A model generated the notes under the pieces. The model was not told the DNA's origin, made no database searches, and saw only the letters and a program-made list of their open reading frames with translations. Positions 1 to 12,266 of a stretch of DNA of 64,000 bases are shown here, piece after piece. The DNA is from Anisodus tanguticus (Eukaryota > Streptophyta > Magnoliopsida > Solanales > Solanaceae), in contig CM067539.1 of assembly GCA_034509755.1 (NCBI GenBank), positions 27,964,001 through 28,028,000 on the forward strand, given 5' to 3'. Made by a program: the position numbers and the translations under genes. The first letter of the stretch is position 1. Each line of letters starts with the position of its first letter.

Positions 1-360
1 TGACCTTTGAAGAACTTATTATGAAACTCCAGATTCATAAAGATAATAAGAAGGCCTTACCTAGGGGAAAACAACCCGCTGAGGCAAAGGCAAATCTGGA
101 TGAGGTCAAAGGGAACCCAAGCAAGAAGCGCTAGTTTCAGAAAGACAGCAAGACCCAAGCGGCGGAGAAGTTCAAAAGAAACTGTCACCACTGTGGAAAA
201 CCTGATCACATGATCAAGGACTGCCGCAAGCTCAAGACTGAGTAACAAAAGAAGGCCAAGGCTCAGGCTACGTCGTCAAAGACAGGCTTCTGGACGACAT
301 GATTGAGGAGTTCTCGGTGGTGGTGCTTGAAGCAAACCTTGTTGAGAATCCCATGCAATG
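1..360 (+). pseudogene. copia gag C-terminus with zinc knuckle
   Basis: The C-terminal part of a copia Gag polyprotein, which packages element RNA. A CX2CX4HX4C zinc knuckle (CHHCGKPDHMIKDC) is encoded at 183-224 and is preceded by a Lys/Arg-rich stretch. In-frame stops at 133-135 (TAG) and 243-245 (TAA) break it. The start codon lies outside the window. Confidence 0.8.
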
Positions 361-364
361 GTAG

Positions 365-973
365 ATGGACACGGGTGCTACCAGACACATTTGTTCCAAT
401 AGAGATGTCTTTTCCACTTATACACCAATTACTAACAAGAAGCTGTTCATGGGTAACAACGCTTCCTCTGACGTGTTGGGGGTAGGAAAGGTAGTCTTGA
501 AGATGACTTCTGGAAAGGAGCTCACTCAGAAGGAGGTGATGCATGTTCCTGAGATTAGGAGAAATTTTATTTCAAGTCATTTATTGGTTAATGCTGGTTT
601 TAGGATAGTATTTGAGTCCAATAAGTTTGTAATCACTAAGAATGAAACTTTTGTGGTTAGAAGCTTTGTCTGTGAAGGCCTCTTCAAAGTTAACGCCATG
701 TCTGTAATACGTGCAAGCAATAATATTGAAGCTTCTTCTTACTTGCTTAAGTCCTCTAATTTATGGCATCATAGATTAGGACATGTTAACTACAAGTCCA
801 TCCAAAGGTTGGTTAAGTTGGAGTTGTTGCCGTCTATCGACGTAAACCCTCAACATAAGTGTGAGGTGTGCGTAGGGGCAAAACTCACAAAGCTTCTTTT
901 TCGATCCGTCGAAAGGAATACCGCTCCTCTAGAACTTATTCACACATATATATGTGATTTGAAGTTTGCATAA
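365..973 (+). pseudogene. copia protease and integrase N-terminus
   Basis: The reading frame opens with MDTGATRHIC, the retropepsin active-site motif (D-T-G-A) of copia elements, where the protease matures Gag-Pol. Near residue 135 it continues into the integrase zinc-binding HHCC region (WHHRLGHVNY followed by CEVC). It ends at a stop at 971-973, just where the integrase core (Asp of D,D-35-E) should follow. The core continues in degraded form through 974-1257. Confidence 0.85.
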
Positions 974-1257
974 ACTAGGGGAGGGAATAAGTACTTTGTG
1001 ACATTCATTGATATAACACAAGGTATTGTTACCTTTACTTGTTGAAAAGTAAAGATGAAGCCTTTGAAGCGTTCCGACGTTACAAAGCATAAGTTGAAAA
1101 CCAATTTAGCATGCAGATTAAATCCATTCGTAGCGATAGAGGGGGAGAATATGTAGCACTGTTTGAGGAATATTATGCCGAATCGGGCATTGTTCATCAA
1201 ATGATGGCTCCATACTCACCTTAGTCGAACGGTGTTGCGGAACGCAAGAACCGCACA

Positions 1258-2487
1258 TTGAAGAAAATGATGAATGCATTGCTCATCAATTCTGGTCTTC
1301 CCCAAAACATGTGGGGAGAAACCGTCCTTACCGCTAATACAATTCTTAACAGAGTCCCACATAAGGGTAAGGACAAAACTCCATATGAATCATGGAAAGG
1401 AAAGAAATCCACCTATAAATATTTAAAGGTGTGGGGTTGTTTGGCAAATGTCGAAGTGCCCAAGCCAAAGCAGGTCAAGATTGGGCCTAAGACTGTAGAT
1501 TGCATTTTCATCGGATATGCAAATAACAATAGTGCTTATCGCTTCTTAGTGCATAAGTCAGATATCCACGGGGGTACAATTATGGAATCAAGGAATGTAC
1601 AATTCTTTGAAGATACCTTTCTGAGAAAGAAAAAAGACATAACCTCTCGCAAACGAAGTTATGAACAAAGCTCTCAGGAATCGGGAGTCATTAACTGCCC
1701 GGATCTAGATGGTTCAGATCTAGTGAACTTCAAAGTGGCTGAATATCCGGAAACTAGTGTTCCAGATTCTCAGAACTTGGAGACTCTAGAGATGGAACCA
1801 AGACGAAGTAAAAGGGCCAGGAAGGATAAATCCTTCGGTCCTGACTTTATAACTTATATGGTTGATGACGAACCAAGGACAACTGCTGAAGCATTGTCAA
1901 CTCCAGAGGCACCGCTCTGGAAAGAAGCTATTGAGAGTGAAATAGACTCCATCCTGCATAACCATACTTGGGAGTTGGTTGATCTTCCTCTGGGAAATAA
2001 ACCGTTGGGTTGTAAATGGATACTCAAACGGAAGTATAAAACAGATGGGTCTATAGATAAGTACAAGGCCAGGTTGGTAGTCAAGGGCTATCGACAGAAA
2101 GAAGGCCTTGACTATTTTGACACTTACTCCCCGGTGTCTCGGATGACGTCCATACGGGTGTTCATTGCGATCGCAGTATTGCGTGACCTTGAGATACATC
2201 AAATGGATGTCAAGACATCCTTCCTAAATGGTGATTTAGAAGAAGAAATCTATATAGAACAACCCGAGGGGTATGTGGTTCCAGGGCAAGAGAAGAAAGT
2301 CTGTCGACTTGTCAAATCTCTGTACGGGCTGAAACAAGCCCCGAAACAATGGCACGAAAAATTTGATTGTACTCTACTATCGAAGGGTTTCACCATTAAT
2401 GAATGTGACAAATGTGTCTACACGAAAGGTAACTCTGACTCGTTCATTATGATATGCTTATACGTCGATGACATGTTGATCACATGA
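1258..2487 (+). pseudogene. copia integrase C-terminus and reverse transcriptase
   Basis: A 409-residue open stretch. The first ~110 residues are the integrase C-terminal part (PYESWKGKKS, KVWGCLANV). After a variable linker, the reverse transcriptase starts near residue 220 (WELVDLPLG, GCKWILKRKY, KARLVVKGYRQ) and runs through MDVKTSFLNGDL and LYGLKQAPKQW to the catalytic box LYVDDML at 2458-2478. A TGA stop directly follows. It is unusually well preserved compared with the upstream frames. Confidence 0.9.
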
Positions 2488-2499
2488 AGTAGTCCTAGC

Positions 2500-3358
2500 T
2501 TGATCCTAGAGACTAAGAACATGTTGAAACAATGCTTTGATATGAAGGATATGGGTATCACGGATGTCATCTTAGGGATAAAGATCTCTAAGACGTCTGA
2601 CAGACTGGTCTTATCTCAGTCTCACTACATCGAGGATGTGTTGAGAAAGTTTGAGATGTTTGATAGTTCGCCTATGAAGTCACCAAGTTGGCTAGGTTTA
2701 TTGGGAGTTTGATGTACATAACAAACTGTAACCGGCTTGATATTAGTAATGCAGTCAACAAGTTGGCTAGGTTTACCTATAATCTGAGTAATGATCATTG
2801 GAAGGCGTTGAATCGGGTACTACGATACCTGAAATACACGCTAACTTACGGGTTGCATTATTCGAGATATCCAGCTGTACTAGAGCGGTACAAAGAATGC
2901 AAACCGGATATCGATATAGAGAACACCAAGTCCACCAAAGTGGGTATATTTTTACAATTGGTGGTGGGGCTGTGTCTTGGAAATCCTCTAAGCAAACTTG
3001 CATCGCCCGATCCACGATGGAATCAGAGTTTATCGCTTTAGACAAATCAGGAGAAGAATCTGAGTGGCTTCACGACTTCTTAGAGGATGTCCCTTGTTGG
3101 GACAAACCCGTACCTTCTGTAATGATCCACTGCGATAGTCAGTCGGCTCTAGGAAGGGCACGAAGTTCTATGTACAACGACAAGTCTCGTCATATTCGAT
3201 GGAGACATAAGACCGTTAGGCAGCTGATCACCACGAGTATAATATCCATTGATTACATAAAATCAAAGGAAAACATAGCGGACCCGCTGACAAAGGGCTT
3301 ACCCAAAGATCATATATTCTGCTTGTCTAGGGGAATGGGCTTAAAACCTAAGCTATAA
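2500..3358 (+). pseudogene. copia RT thumb and RNase H
   Basis: The frame at 2500-2712 carries the RT end (DMGITDVILGIKI, LSQSHYIEDVL). A deletion after SPMKSP removes the usual spacer before ARFIGSLMYIT (2688). RNase H follows in another frame up to the stop at 3356-3358, with SWKSSKQTCIARSTMESEFI and HCDSQSALGRA. At least two frameshifts separate the pieces. Confidence 0.85.
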
Positions 3359-3987
3359 GGACCAATACGGTGGTAACCCAACCTTACTGACTGGAGATCC
3401 CATGAATTAGGTTCAATGGAAAAACTAAGTTGTAAAGGTTCAGTTGAGCGCTTCGGTGGAAGCATGAACACTTCAGATAGTGATTTCCATAAAGAAACAC
3501 CAAATCCAAAGCCGTTCCCGCGATAGACATTAAGTGCTATCTGCAGTGTGGGTAAATGTTAAGTTTCCAAAACCTTTAATGATCCTCAACGATTGAGGTT
3601 AGGTTTGGGGAAACTTTTAATGGTTCCTAACACTTGTAAAGTGGGGTATAACAGGATAGCTTGTAGGAGACCACCTATTTAAGTACGAGGACAGGCCGCA
3701 TCAATTTAACACACTTAAGAATCCAAGAAGTGTCCACGGCCACAACGGACAAAACATTACGAAGAACAGAGTAAGGGAAGTTGTTGTGTTGGTACCGTTG
3801 ACTTGGCTTACACTAAACACTGAAGGTTCAAGACATCACGTTCACCGCGCAGTAAGTAAGTCCAATAGTATTCAACTATGGAAGGTTCAAAGTCGAAGCT
3901 ACCTCTCCTGATGCAACATCGGTCCGCTGAAAGATTGTTGGAAAAGGCACCATGTGAGTGCGCCAAAATATCTTTCAATAGGGGATT
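3359..3987 (+). other. copia 3' untranslated region with polypurine tract
   Basis: No coding frame is seen. The stretch ends with a purine-rich tract (aggggat, about 3980-3986) directly before the LTR start TGTTGGAAAT. That is where plus-strand priming of a copia element takes place. Confidence 0.7.
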
Positions 3988-4920
3988 GTTGGAAATTTAC
4001 TAATGTGGAATTAGGCTTATCCCATTATTTATGACTCGAACAATTGGGGCCCCGCACGTCGGAAACGTCATTTCCACACACGTGCACACGTAATGCCAAG
4101 TATCGCAAATTTCATTAGTGAAAGAGATATTGGTACGTAAGTGAAACGTTTGAGACATAGAATGATGGACGGTTATTTGACAAATGACAAAGTATTTCAC
4201 GTTGGTAAACGAAAGAAGAAGTGTAAGATGAAACGAGTCGGAAATCATCGCGGAGCCGCAAAGGGCCGCGATGCAGCCCCGTCGGAGCCGAGGTGTCGGA
4301 GCGCCGCGGCGCTAATTGGGTCTTCAGCCACTGGAGCTGCGGCGCTAATTCATAGAGCCGCGGCGTTTCGAAGGTAGAATGCTGCGACGGGAAGATGGAA
4401 AGTTCTGACTTTTGGGCTGATTTTGGAGCATTGAATCTCCATTATTTGGCACATAAATTCATCCATTATTTGGCTAAATGTAACCCCTCAATCAAGTGCT
4501 ATTACATGGCTATTGAAGGCCATTAGTTGGCTAGTTGAAAGGTCATCTCATTACACTATAAATTGAGGCCTTTGACTCAATTGTTCAACACACAAAGAAA
4601 ACACTACAGAATTTTCTGACATCTTTTTCTTCATCTTTAGCAAGTTTACTATACTAAAAGTTCTTTAAGAGTAACACTTGAGTTTCCTTTGCTCATTTGT
4701 TAAGTTGCTGTTGTATCTTGGGAGACTATTGCCTGACAACGTAAGAGGATATATACGGGACAATCTTGTCTTAAAGACAGAGTGTCATCACTCGACTCAG
4801 CAAATTACAAGCAGTTTGTTACGTTCTTGATTCCAGTTTTGTTGTAATCTTTAGTTTATCCTTTCTAGCAATTTGTAATATTTACTTACTTTTCGTTTCC
4901 TGCAATTGTTGTAACCCACA
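3988..4920 (+). repeat. 3' LTR of the copia element (about 933 bp)
   Basis: It starts TGTTGGAAATTTAC and ends GTTGTAACCCACA. Both ends are supported by the inverted solo LTR at 21070-21980, which has target-site duplications at exactly the matching ends. A TATA-like box (actataaattg) lies near 4554. A GC-rich block at about 4240-4375 contains repeats of the palindrome GCGCCGCGGCGC. The short ORF at 4141-4377 is a by-product of this block. Confidence 0.88.
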
Positions 4921-5239
4921 AATAATACTATGTTGAGGGGACTATATATAATTCTATAGTATATGGTAAGTCTTTTTCTCATCTTGAACATATAAGTATA
5001 TTTCCAAAAGCATTTGCTTTCAAACAGCTTCTTACTAGGCAGCCTGTCAATTAATTGATATGTGCAATAGAGCAATTTCCCAGCCTGTTTTTAACGCTTC
5101 TTTAGGATTTACATGAAAAGTGGAATTTACTCTTCTTCGTCCTTTTTCTTATTTTATTTTCTTTGTTAGTAAGCAATAGTTCAATAATTAGCTTCCAGCT
5201 TTTTCTTTCCTTATATATAGATTATAAGCTTGATTTACA
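4921..5239. other. AT-rich spacer, nothing recognised
   Basis: Low-complexity, AT-rich DNA between the copia LTR and the LINE. I see no convincing gene or repeat end. Confidence 0.5.
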
Positions 5240-6725
5240 AAACGAAAACCATGAAACAAATTCACTCAATTTGATGAATTTGAGTTGCTCATCGCTAACT
5301 TGAGCTTCCGCAAGAGGGAGGAACACTTGGTGACCTACCATAGTGGCTAAGACCCAGAGAGATTACTTGGTGTTTAGCAAGTACTGTAAGGTTATTCCAG
5401 GCAAGAATTTGACAATCCAACGTAAGCTCGTGGTTATGGACTTATAGGTCAAGAGAAAGAAGAAGAGGAAGATTGCTCATGACCGGCCGAGGATTAGATG
5501 GGGAGGCCTGACTGGGGTCAAAGTTCAGGAGATGAAGGAGAAGTTGGTGGTCATGGGGCTTGGGGGAGTAGTGGGGACACATATAGTATGTGGACTAAGA
5601 CAAACGAATGTATCAGAGAAGCAACTAGAGAGGTGATAGGGGTCTCAAGGGACTACTCAGGTGAACGTAAAAGGGATTGGTGGTAGAATGGAGAGGTCCA
5701 AGGAAAAGTAGAAGCCAAGAAGTCTGTCTATGCGACGTTAGTGGGGAGTGTCGATGAGAAGTAATAAGGAGAGGTATAAGGCAATGAAGAAAGAAGCAAA
5801 GCTAGCGGTCACGAAGGCTAAAACAATAGCTTTTGAGCACTTGTATGAAGAGCTCGAGTGCAAAGGTGGGGATAAGAAGTTGTATAGACTCGCCAAGACA
5901 AGAGAGAGAAAGTCTCGCGACCTGGATCAAGTGAAGTGCATAAAGGACGAAAATGACGAAGTGTTGACAAAAAATGCACACATTAGATGGAGATAACAAA
6001 TGTACTTCCATAAGCTTTTGAATGAAGAATGATGGCCAGTCAAGAACGTTCACGTTCAAGGGTAGCGGAGATGAGGATGCTCAGATGGATGTGTGGTCAT
6101 ACTATGAGAGATATGATTAGAAATGAAGTTATATGGGACAAGGTTGGAGTGGCCTCCGTGTAGGACAAAAGGAGAGAAGCGAGATTGAGATGGTTCGGGC
6201 ATGTGAAGAGGAGGTGTGAGGATGCGCAAGTTAGGAGATGTGAGAGGTTGACAATAGTAGGAGTTAGGAGAGATAGAGGTAGGCCTAAGAAGAACTGGAG
6301 GGAGGAGATTAGACAGGATATGTCACATCTTCAGCTAACCGAGGACATGATCGTAGACAGAAAGATTTGGAGGTCGAGGATTAGGATAAAAGGTTAGTAG
6401 GTCATTGAATTTTGCCGCACTGTGTGTGAGAGAGGTAGGGGGCTTGCCTCTTCACCCCCTCTTCTCCTTTGCTTTGTAGTATTATTTAGGTTTCGAGTAG
6501 ATCCATACTTGTATGTGTGTATTGCTTCTTTGTTTCGTATTGTAATATTTTGCTGTCCTATTTTTCTTGAATTCTTGGATTGAATACGTTTCTGTTGAGC
6601 CGAGGGTCATATTAGAAACCTCTATACCCTCACAAAGGTAGAGGTAAGATATGCGTACCTCCTACCCTCTCCAGACCCCACTTGTGGAATTACACTGAAT
6701 ATGTTGTTGTTTTTGTTTTGTTATA
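5240..6725 (+). mobile_element. RTE-type LINE remnant with internal deletion
   Basis: Translation in shifting frames matches plant RTE-clade LINE ORF2: an endonuclease/linker part (5330-5690, with RPRIRWGGLTGVK), a following part at 5748-6045 (KEAKLAVTKAKT, LYEELECKGGDKKLYRLAK, DQVKCIKDE), then the distal C-terminus at 6185-6397 (MRWFGHVKRR, RGRPKKNWREEIRQDM). The RT core is missing between about 6045 and 6065. The 3' tail (6598-6720, gagccgagggtcat ... accccacttgtgg ... tgttgttgtttt) is the tail that RTE LINEs and TS-type SINEs share in Solanaceae. Confidence 0.85.
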
Positions 6726-7826
6726 ATAAAATAATTTGTTTATTCCTTTGTTTTCCCAGAAGATATCACACGTAGGGAACATATATATAAAGCCACCTGA
6801 AAAATCTACTTTAAATATTAAATGTTCATTTATATATAATTGTGGGACAATTATATAAAACCATGCAATTTCTTTTTTTGATAATGTAGATTACAGCCTC
6901 TCAATATTTCCATGTGAAGAATAGCAATGACATAAAGGCAATGATGGAGGAGGAGAATGACCTAGAAATGTTTGACGTTGGAGAAGGAAACAAAAATCTT
7001 ATCGTCATTAGGTTAGGTGTACATAGGTTTAAAATAAAAGAAAGGTCTCACTATTGTTTAGTTGAGTTAATTTTGAAATAAAGAAAAACTATGATATTAA
7101 ATGATCTTTTAGGTGATACTTTGAAGTTGTAGGACAGAAAGTAGCATATAAAAGGAATTATATGAATTAGAGATGGAGATAGAATTTTTTATTTATATAA
7201 GCATACGAAAAAGAGGTGGATATTTTACTCTGTATTTCGTTGAAACAACTCAAGCACACTTCCCCAGCTAGCTCTATAACTAATGACGAAACAAGCAAAA
7301 ACTATTTGATAAATAATTTATACCAGTGAAATTGCTTACTTTGTCGAAGAAAAAGTGGTAGCTTGTACGTGTGCTCATAAGTTTATATTTAAGAAGTTAA
7401 TTAATCCCTTGCCAAATGATGTGTTAACTAAGCTCTTCTGACCTCAATATCATTATCAAGACCCTATTTCTTTTTTGTACTCGTATACTGCCATCCACAG
7501 TCCGGAGGAAAGGAATGAAGAAAGAGTGAAACATTTTCCCCCTTTGAACACATTGATCTAATTAATCTGGACTAATACTGGGTATAGTTACTGAAGGGGT
7601 AACCAGGTAAAGGCACTCACGTCCTACCAATAAGTTTACTGCAGAGCTATGATTAAAGCTAAAACGATTCAACTATTCCACTAGACACATTCAACTACTA
7701 CAACTGCATGATGCATAACAAAATAAATACTAAGACTGATATTTCTTGCCGAGGAACATAAATCAGTAGTTGATAATCAAGTATAAAATTATGTTACACA
7801 CAAACTAAAAAGGATGGATGGATCAA
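6726..7826. other. intergenic, no gene recognised
   Basis: AT-rich DNA downstream of the LINE and of the SMP-30-like gene. A short open stretch at about 6893-7080, preceded by an AG splice-acceptor-like sequence, could be an exon relic, but it matches no family I recognise. Confidence 0.4.
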
Positions 7827-8371
7827 TTAAGCAGAAAAAACAGCCTCAACAAGAACATGTTTTTTCTTAGGGTACCCCAAACCAATCATATGGTTAAGAT
7901 AAACAGTCCCTTCCTTCACAGTTGCTGCTGTACTTAAACGATGAATCGCTCCCTTGGCCTTCCCCACAATAGTGCCACTCTCCCAATCATCAGAACTCTC
8001 AACTAGTCTGGTAGGATTTCCAGCAACCACCAGTTTGGTCGGAGACAGTAACTCCATGCCATCACCAAATTTTAATGATCCATTATTAATCTTCACTAGT
8101 TTTACTTTGTCGCCCTTTGCTATTTCAATCTTGTACAAATTGCCAGAGAATGTATGAACCACCAGTAAGTATCCATTTGGATGATACACTATTCCGTTTA
8201 GCCCAACCAGTTTATTGTACCACTCTTTAGGAGTAAATATTAGGTTCTTGATTGTATATTTAAGTTCTCCATTCACGCCCACCTTCCATATCTTGTTTGC
8301 TTTGGCATCTGTTATGTATGCATTCCCCTCTGTATCTACAACCACATCATCTGCAAATGCTTTCTCATCCT
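7827..8371 (-). CDS. SMP-30/NHL-like beta-propeller protein, exon 2
   Basis: Second exon of a two-exon gene, partner of exon 1 at 12267-12687. The acceptor AG lies at 8372-8373 and the exon resumes as EDEKAFADDVVVD. It encodes the rest of a six-bladed propeller of the SMP-30/gluconolactonase-like calcium-dependent phosphotriesterase superfamily: ADDVVVDTEGNAYITDAKAN, LNGIVYHPNGYLLVVHTFSG and LVVAGNPTRLV are blade repeats typical of the plant members. The stop TAA is at 7827-7829. About 180 codons, all open. The molecular function of the plant proteins is not established, so enzymatic activity is not claimed. Confidence 0.85.
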
Positions 8372-9424
8372 CTGCAGGTTTGGGTATAGCATTATTACAA
8401 TTATAATCAAGCAATTAGACATAAAACTCAGAGACTGATTTTGGATGAGTATATGAGTTCAGCTGAACCTACACTATCGGCTCGAACTATATTTACATAT
8501 GAAAAACAAATCAAATATATACATACAATAACTTAATTTATTCTGAATGCACCGACTCAATCTTGAATTCACCTCTACATAAGTCGTTGTTTGATGAGTA
8601 TATCTCAAAAATGCACAGAAAATGAAGTGTTCCAACACTAGCACACCAGGACATGTGGAAACAATCATTTGACTACAATGGGACAGAGATGCCAGCTTTC
8701 AGAGCCTAGTTTATTGTTAACTATTTATTCTGCTAGCTCACTTCCAAGGGATATCTAGTCATCCTATGATTTTAAGTTTACCATCTGCTTATGTCGGAGG
8801 TACAATAGTTGGTCAAAATGAAACTCGCAAAGCTATACAAGAACAGATAATAGAAAAATTATTACAGGTCATTGAGTGATAAAACTATGTTGGAACTCCA
8901 AAACTCAAACTCAATGGTCTTAGCAGTCTCAATAGGCATATTCCCTGTTGTCACATGCAAACACAAAGATGCTGTACGTCTCAAGTTTTGTTCTGGAAAA
9001 ATATTGAAATTTTAAAGGGGGTTGGAATTTTGAAGGGCATAATATAGCACAATCAAAGCTTTTTAATAAAAATATTGTCATTATAAGCTCCATGTTTGTC
9101 TCTTCAGGAATAAAATAGGAACGTTCTCTAACAACTTAACTTTCAAATTATAAGGGGCCATCAGCCGTACAACTATTAGGAAGTTCCACAATGCAACTAA
9201 AGAAAGAAAGCTTTCAAGAGATCTTATGCCATGAAGAATGGTACTAGTTGTTCCTTTATGTAAAGAAAGGCACACTTTTAAGCTTTTATGCTTTGACTTA
9301 TGTTATTTTACCCCAAAAAAGGTACAGTTAAATTTGTAAGTGTTTTTAAGAATACGTGGTTTAATTTGCAATATAAAATGATAAACAGTTAACAATAAGT
9401 AAGCACAAAGTAAACAAAAAGTAA

Positions 9425-9960
9425 AAAGATTAGTCTGATATGCTGTGAACTTGATTGAATCTTCTCAGTGAAGTTGGTCCGGGCCTCAACTAAATTGCTT
9501 CGATTACGAGCCAAAAATGAGAGCTAACGAGCTATAATTCTTACAAGACTGATCGTTCAAGTGTAAAAATGAGAATTGAATGCCTTTTCAACATGAAGGT
9601 TGGACTCCTTTTATAGTTACGGAAGTAGGACTTTAATGCTCGAGAATCTCTCTATAATTAAATGACTTAAATGCTAATTAATGTCTCTTTAATGAACAAA
9701 AAGTAACGGCTGACGCCATATCCGGAATAGGCACACGCTAGGTTCCTCCGTTCTTCATCCGATGTCAATTGACTCGGTTGAACCCGAACTCGTCTTCAGC
9801 TACCGCACTCCCCCCTGTGCCACTAGTGTCCAGTTCAGAACTCAACCAACCACCTCGAACTTCATATTTAAACCTTATCACATGTCAGGTCGGTTTTTAT
9901 CGTATACAATTATCTTCTACCATAACACTAAGGCGAGGCTAGTCCAACATAGCATGTGAA
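9425..9960 (-). repeat. possible solo LTR of a gypsy-type element
   Basis: Read on the minus strand this block has LTR-like layout: a GC-richer U3-like part, a TATA box (actataaaagg, about 9607-9620) and a downstream leader ending near the sequence ttcacagcata. Composition and layout resemble the gypsy LTR at 56180-56765, but I see no clear homology and no clean target duplication, so both ends are approximate. Confidence 0.4.
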
Positions 9961-11310
9961 ATCATATTATTTGTTTTTTAAAACTTTTGCACAACCCTTA
10001 AAAAAGATATTTAATAATTTTAATTATGAAACAATTATTTACCTCTCTTAAGAAGTCTCATTTATCGTTGTGATAGACTCTTTTTAGCCATAGACATTAA
10101 AATAATATTGTAAAATTATTTCAAAAAAGTGTTTGCTTTAGGTGTTTTTTTCATTTTAGGCATTTTTCCATGAATAAAACTTCAAATATTTGAACTTAAT
10201 TTTCAAATAACCGTTTACTTATGAATTTGATAAATTATTTTAACTTCAACTTTTAAAAAGTGAAATTCATGCTCAAACACAATTGAATTTTCAAATCGGA
10301 TTTCAGGTAATTTTTTTTTTTCAAATTTCAGCCATATCAAGTCCACACAGTACTGATTTATTATTTCAACTTCAAACTTGAAATAATTTAAAAACATATT
10401 TGAGGAGTATTTCAAGTTTTCACTCATAATATTTCAAAACTTTTTTCCAAGTAATATTCATGTCCGAAGTGAAAAAAAAGTTTCTTATTTTTCATGAAAA
10501 TATTCTGAAATAAATGCAATCTCCCTACACAATAAATATTTGGGACCGGAGGAATAGCTTATTGTAAAAAGTACGGTCGACATTGGCAGGCTTGAGTAAT
10601 GGCAAACGTTATTTGGGAAATAGAAGTACCAAGTCTTAAGTGCTTTCCTACCCACCAAAAAGAAGATACTCCGTATTTAATTAAGTTGAGGAAGATCTTT
10701 ATTAGCCGCACAAAGTGGACCTCACAACTGAAGCACATCAAACTATTAAGCCGTAAGTGCTTTCTAACCCACAATTAGGTCAAGGAATAAGGAAACGTGT
10801 ATTATTGTGTCTTAGTAGTTAGCAAAGAAATTGGTCTTTACATAGCCCAAACACACATCAAAGACAATAGACAACCAATTATAAGTTTGTTTAAGAAGAA
10901 AAAAAAAACATGTTAAAATCAATATTCCAGTGCCCTTGACTGATGGGTCATGTGCCATTCCTATTTCTTTTCCTTCTTTTATTAGTGACAAAAGCATGGG
11001 AGAAAAATAACCTTAAGAATCTCGAGGCAAAATGGTCGCCGAACAATTGTATACAGAAACATACAAGCAAAGAGAAAAATAATTTCTAATTCATTTATTT
11101 CAAATATCTTTCTGTGTACTATTAGTATCTCTACATTCAAGTCATGACAAAAACTATCGTCTACTTCATTTACTTCGATATCTTTTATTTACTCCCTCTC
11201 ATTTAAGTGTCCACTTATGTTTTTATTTTAATTCAAAATAAATATTCAATTACATAATCAAGAAAAAATTAATTTTATTTTTTTATATTTGTCTTTATTA
11301 AATGTTTATG

Positions 11311-11694
11311 GGTCGTTTGGTAGCTGGTTAGAGTTAGACATATATTAATAATATATAAACTAGTTATGCATAATTTTAGTTATGTATAAATTATTTCGTT
11401 GAATATTAATTTGTTATATTAAAAATTAATAAACATTATATATTTGAGAGGATCTGATACTTGACCTTAAAAAATATTCTATTATAGAATCTATTGTTTA
11501 TATAGAAAAGGAAAGTATTTAAGTGATAAGGATAATATTGTCATTTCATCTTTTTATTCATGTATTAGTTATTTATATAGTATTAATTAATACATTTTTT
11601 ACCCCACATAAAATAATACATAGATTTTGTCATAACTTATATCTGTATTAGTTTTATACATGATAACTTATTTCCTAACTAACTACCAAACGTG
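11311..11694. mobile_element. MITE with ~18-bp terminal inverted repeats
   Basis: The left end tcgtttggtagctggtta is the imperfect reverse complement of the right end taactaactaccaaacg. The 384-bp body is AT-rich and non-coding. This fits a hAT- or Mutator-type miniature element. The superfamily cannot be decided here. Confidence 0.65.
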
Positions 11695-11755
11695 GTATAA
11701 GTTATGCAGAAATTAATATATGAATAAGTTATTTCTTTATTAGCTACAAAACAAG

Positions 11756-11982
11756 TACTACCTCCGTTCAATTTATGTGAAGGCCTTTGATTGGACACGA
11801 AATTTAAGAAATAAGGAAGATTTTTTAATCTTGTGGTCTAAATTAAGTCAAAGATATTTGTGTGGTTATAGATATCTCGTTAAGCATAAAGTTTAAAGTT
11901 AAATTATTGTTAAATAAGGAACGTCATTTTTTTTTGGACTGACTAAAAAGGAAGTTCATATAAATTGGGACAGAAGGAGTAT
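11756..11982. mobile_element. Stowaway-like MITE
   Basis: The left end tacctccgttcaatttatg and the right end ataaattgggacagaaggag are inverted repeats with flanking TA. This is the ctccctccg-type terminus of the widespread plant Stowaway MITEs. A related copy lies at 14800-15032. Confidence 0.75.
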
Positions 11983-12266
11983 TTTTCTTTGAGAAGGTAA
12001 CAATGCATTTACTTGGACACTTAATAATAATATATAAATTTTAATTAAGAATAATTTAGTCAAAATACCTAAATTTTTTAACCGGAGGGAATAATATGCA
12101 ATAAAGTACTTAATATATAGAAATAAATTGTTCTCGCAAAAATGCAACATGACGAAGTTCTCAACATGACCAAAATTAGCGTGCAATAATTCATCAGGAA
12201 AAGACATCAGAGTACTATAAATAATTAATGTAAAGAATTTTTTTTAAAAAAAGGTGGAGGGACTAC
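11983..12266. other. intron segment shared with 15033-15080
   Basis: Immediately after the MITE, the sequence gtatttttctttgagaa ... aacaatgcatttacttggaca matches the sequence following the second MITE at 15033-15080. The repeat unit is therefore longer than the MITE itself. Confidence 0.6.

Larger units (their letters stand above)
1..4920 (+). mobile_element. Ty1/copia retrotransposon, 3' part, decayed
   Basis: Domains run in copia order on the plus strand: gag zinc knuckle, retropepsin, integrase, reverse transcriptase, RNase H, a 3' untranslated stretch, a polypurine tract and a 3' LTR. The 5' LTR and most of gag lie outside the window. The coding part has stop codons (for example TAG at 133-135, TGA at 2485-2487), a frameshift in the integrase and a deletion in the palm/thumb region near 2686, so it is non-autonomous. 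A solo LTR of the same family sits inverted at 21070-21980, which confirms the LTR ends. The gag/pol style resembles Tnt1-94-type copia elements. Confidence 0.9.
8372..12266 (-). other. 3.9-kb intron of the SMP-30-like gene
   Basis: It has a GT donor at 12265-12266 and an AG acceptor at 8372-8373. It contains a possible solo LTR (9425-9960), a MITE with long terminal inverted repeats (11311-11694) and a Stowaway-like MITE (11756-11982). The rest (8400-9420, 9960-11300) is AT-rich with no recognised feature. Confidence 0.7.

Noticed and set aside
4141..4377. ORF with Ala/Arg-rich C-terminus
   Set aside because: It lies wholly in the LTR and its Ala/Arg run is the translation of the GC palindrome repeats. 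Not a gene.
9762..9959. ORF on the plus strand
   Set aside because: It lies antisense in the possible solo LTR. No family similarity, codon use not gene-like.
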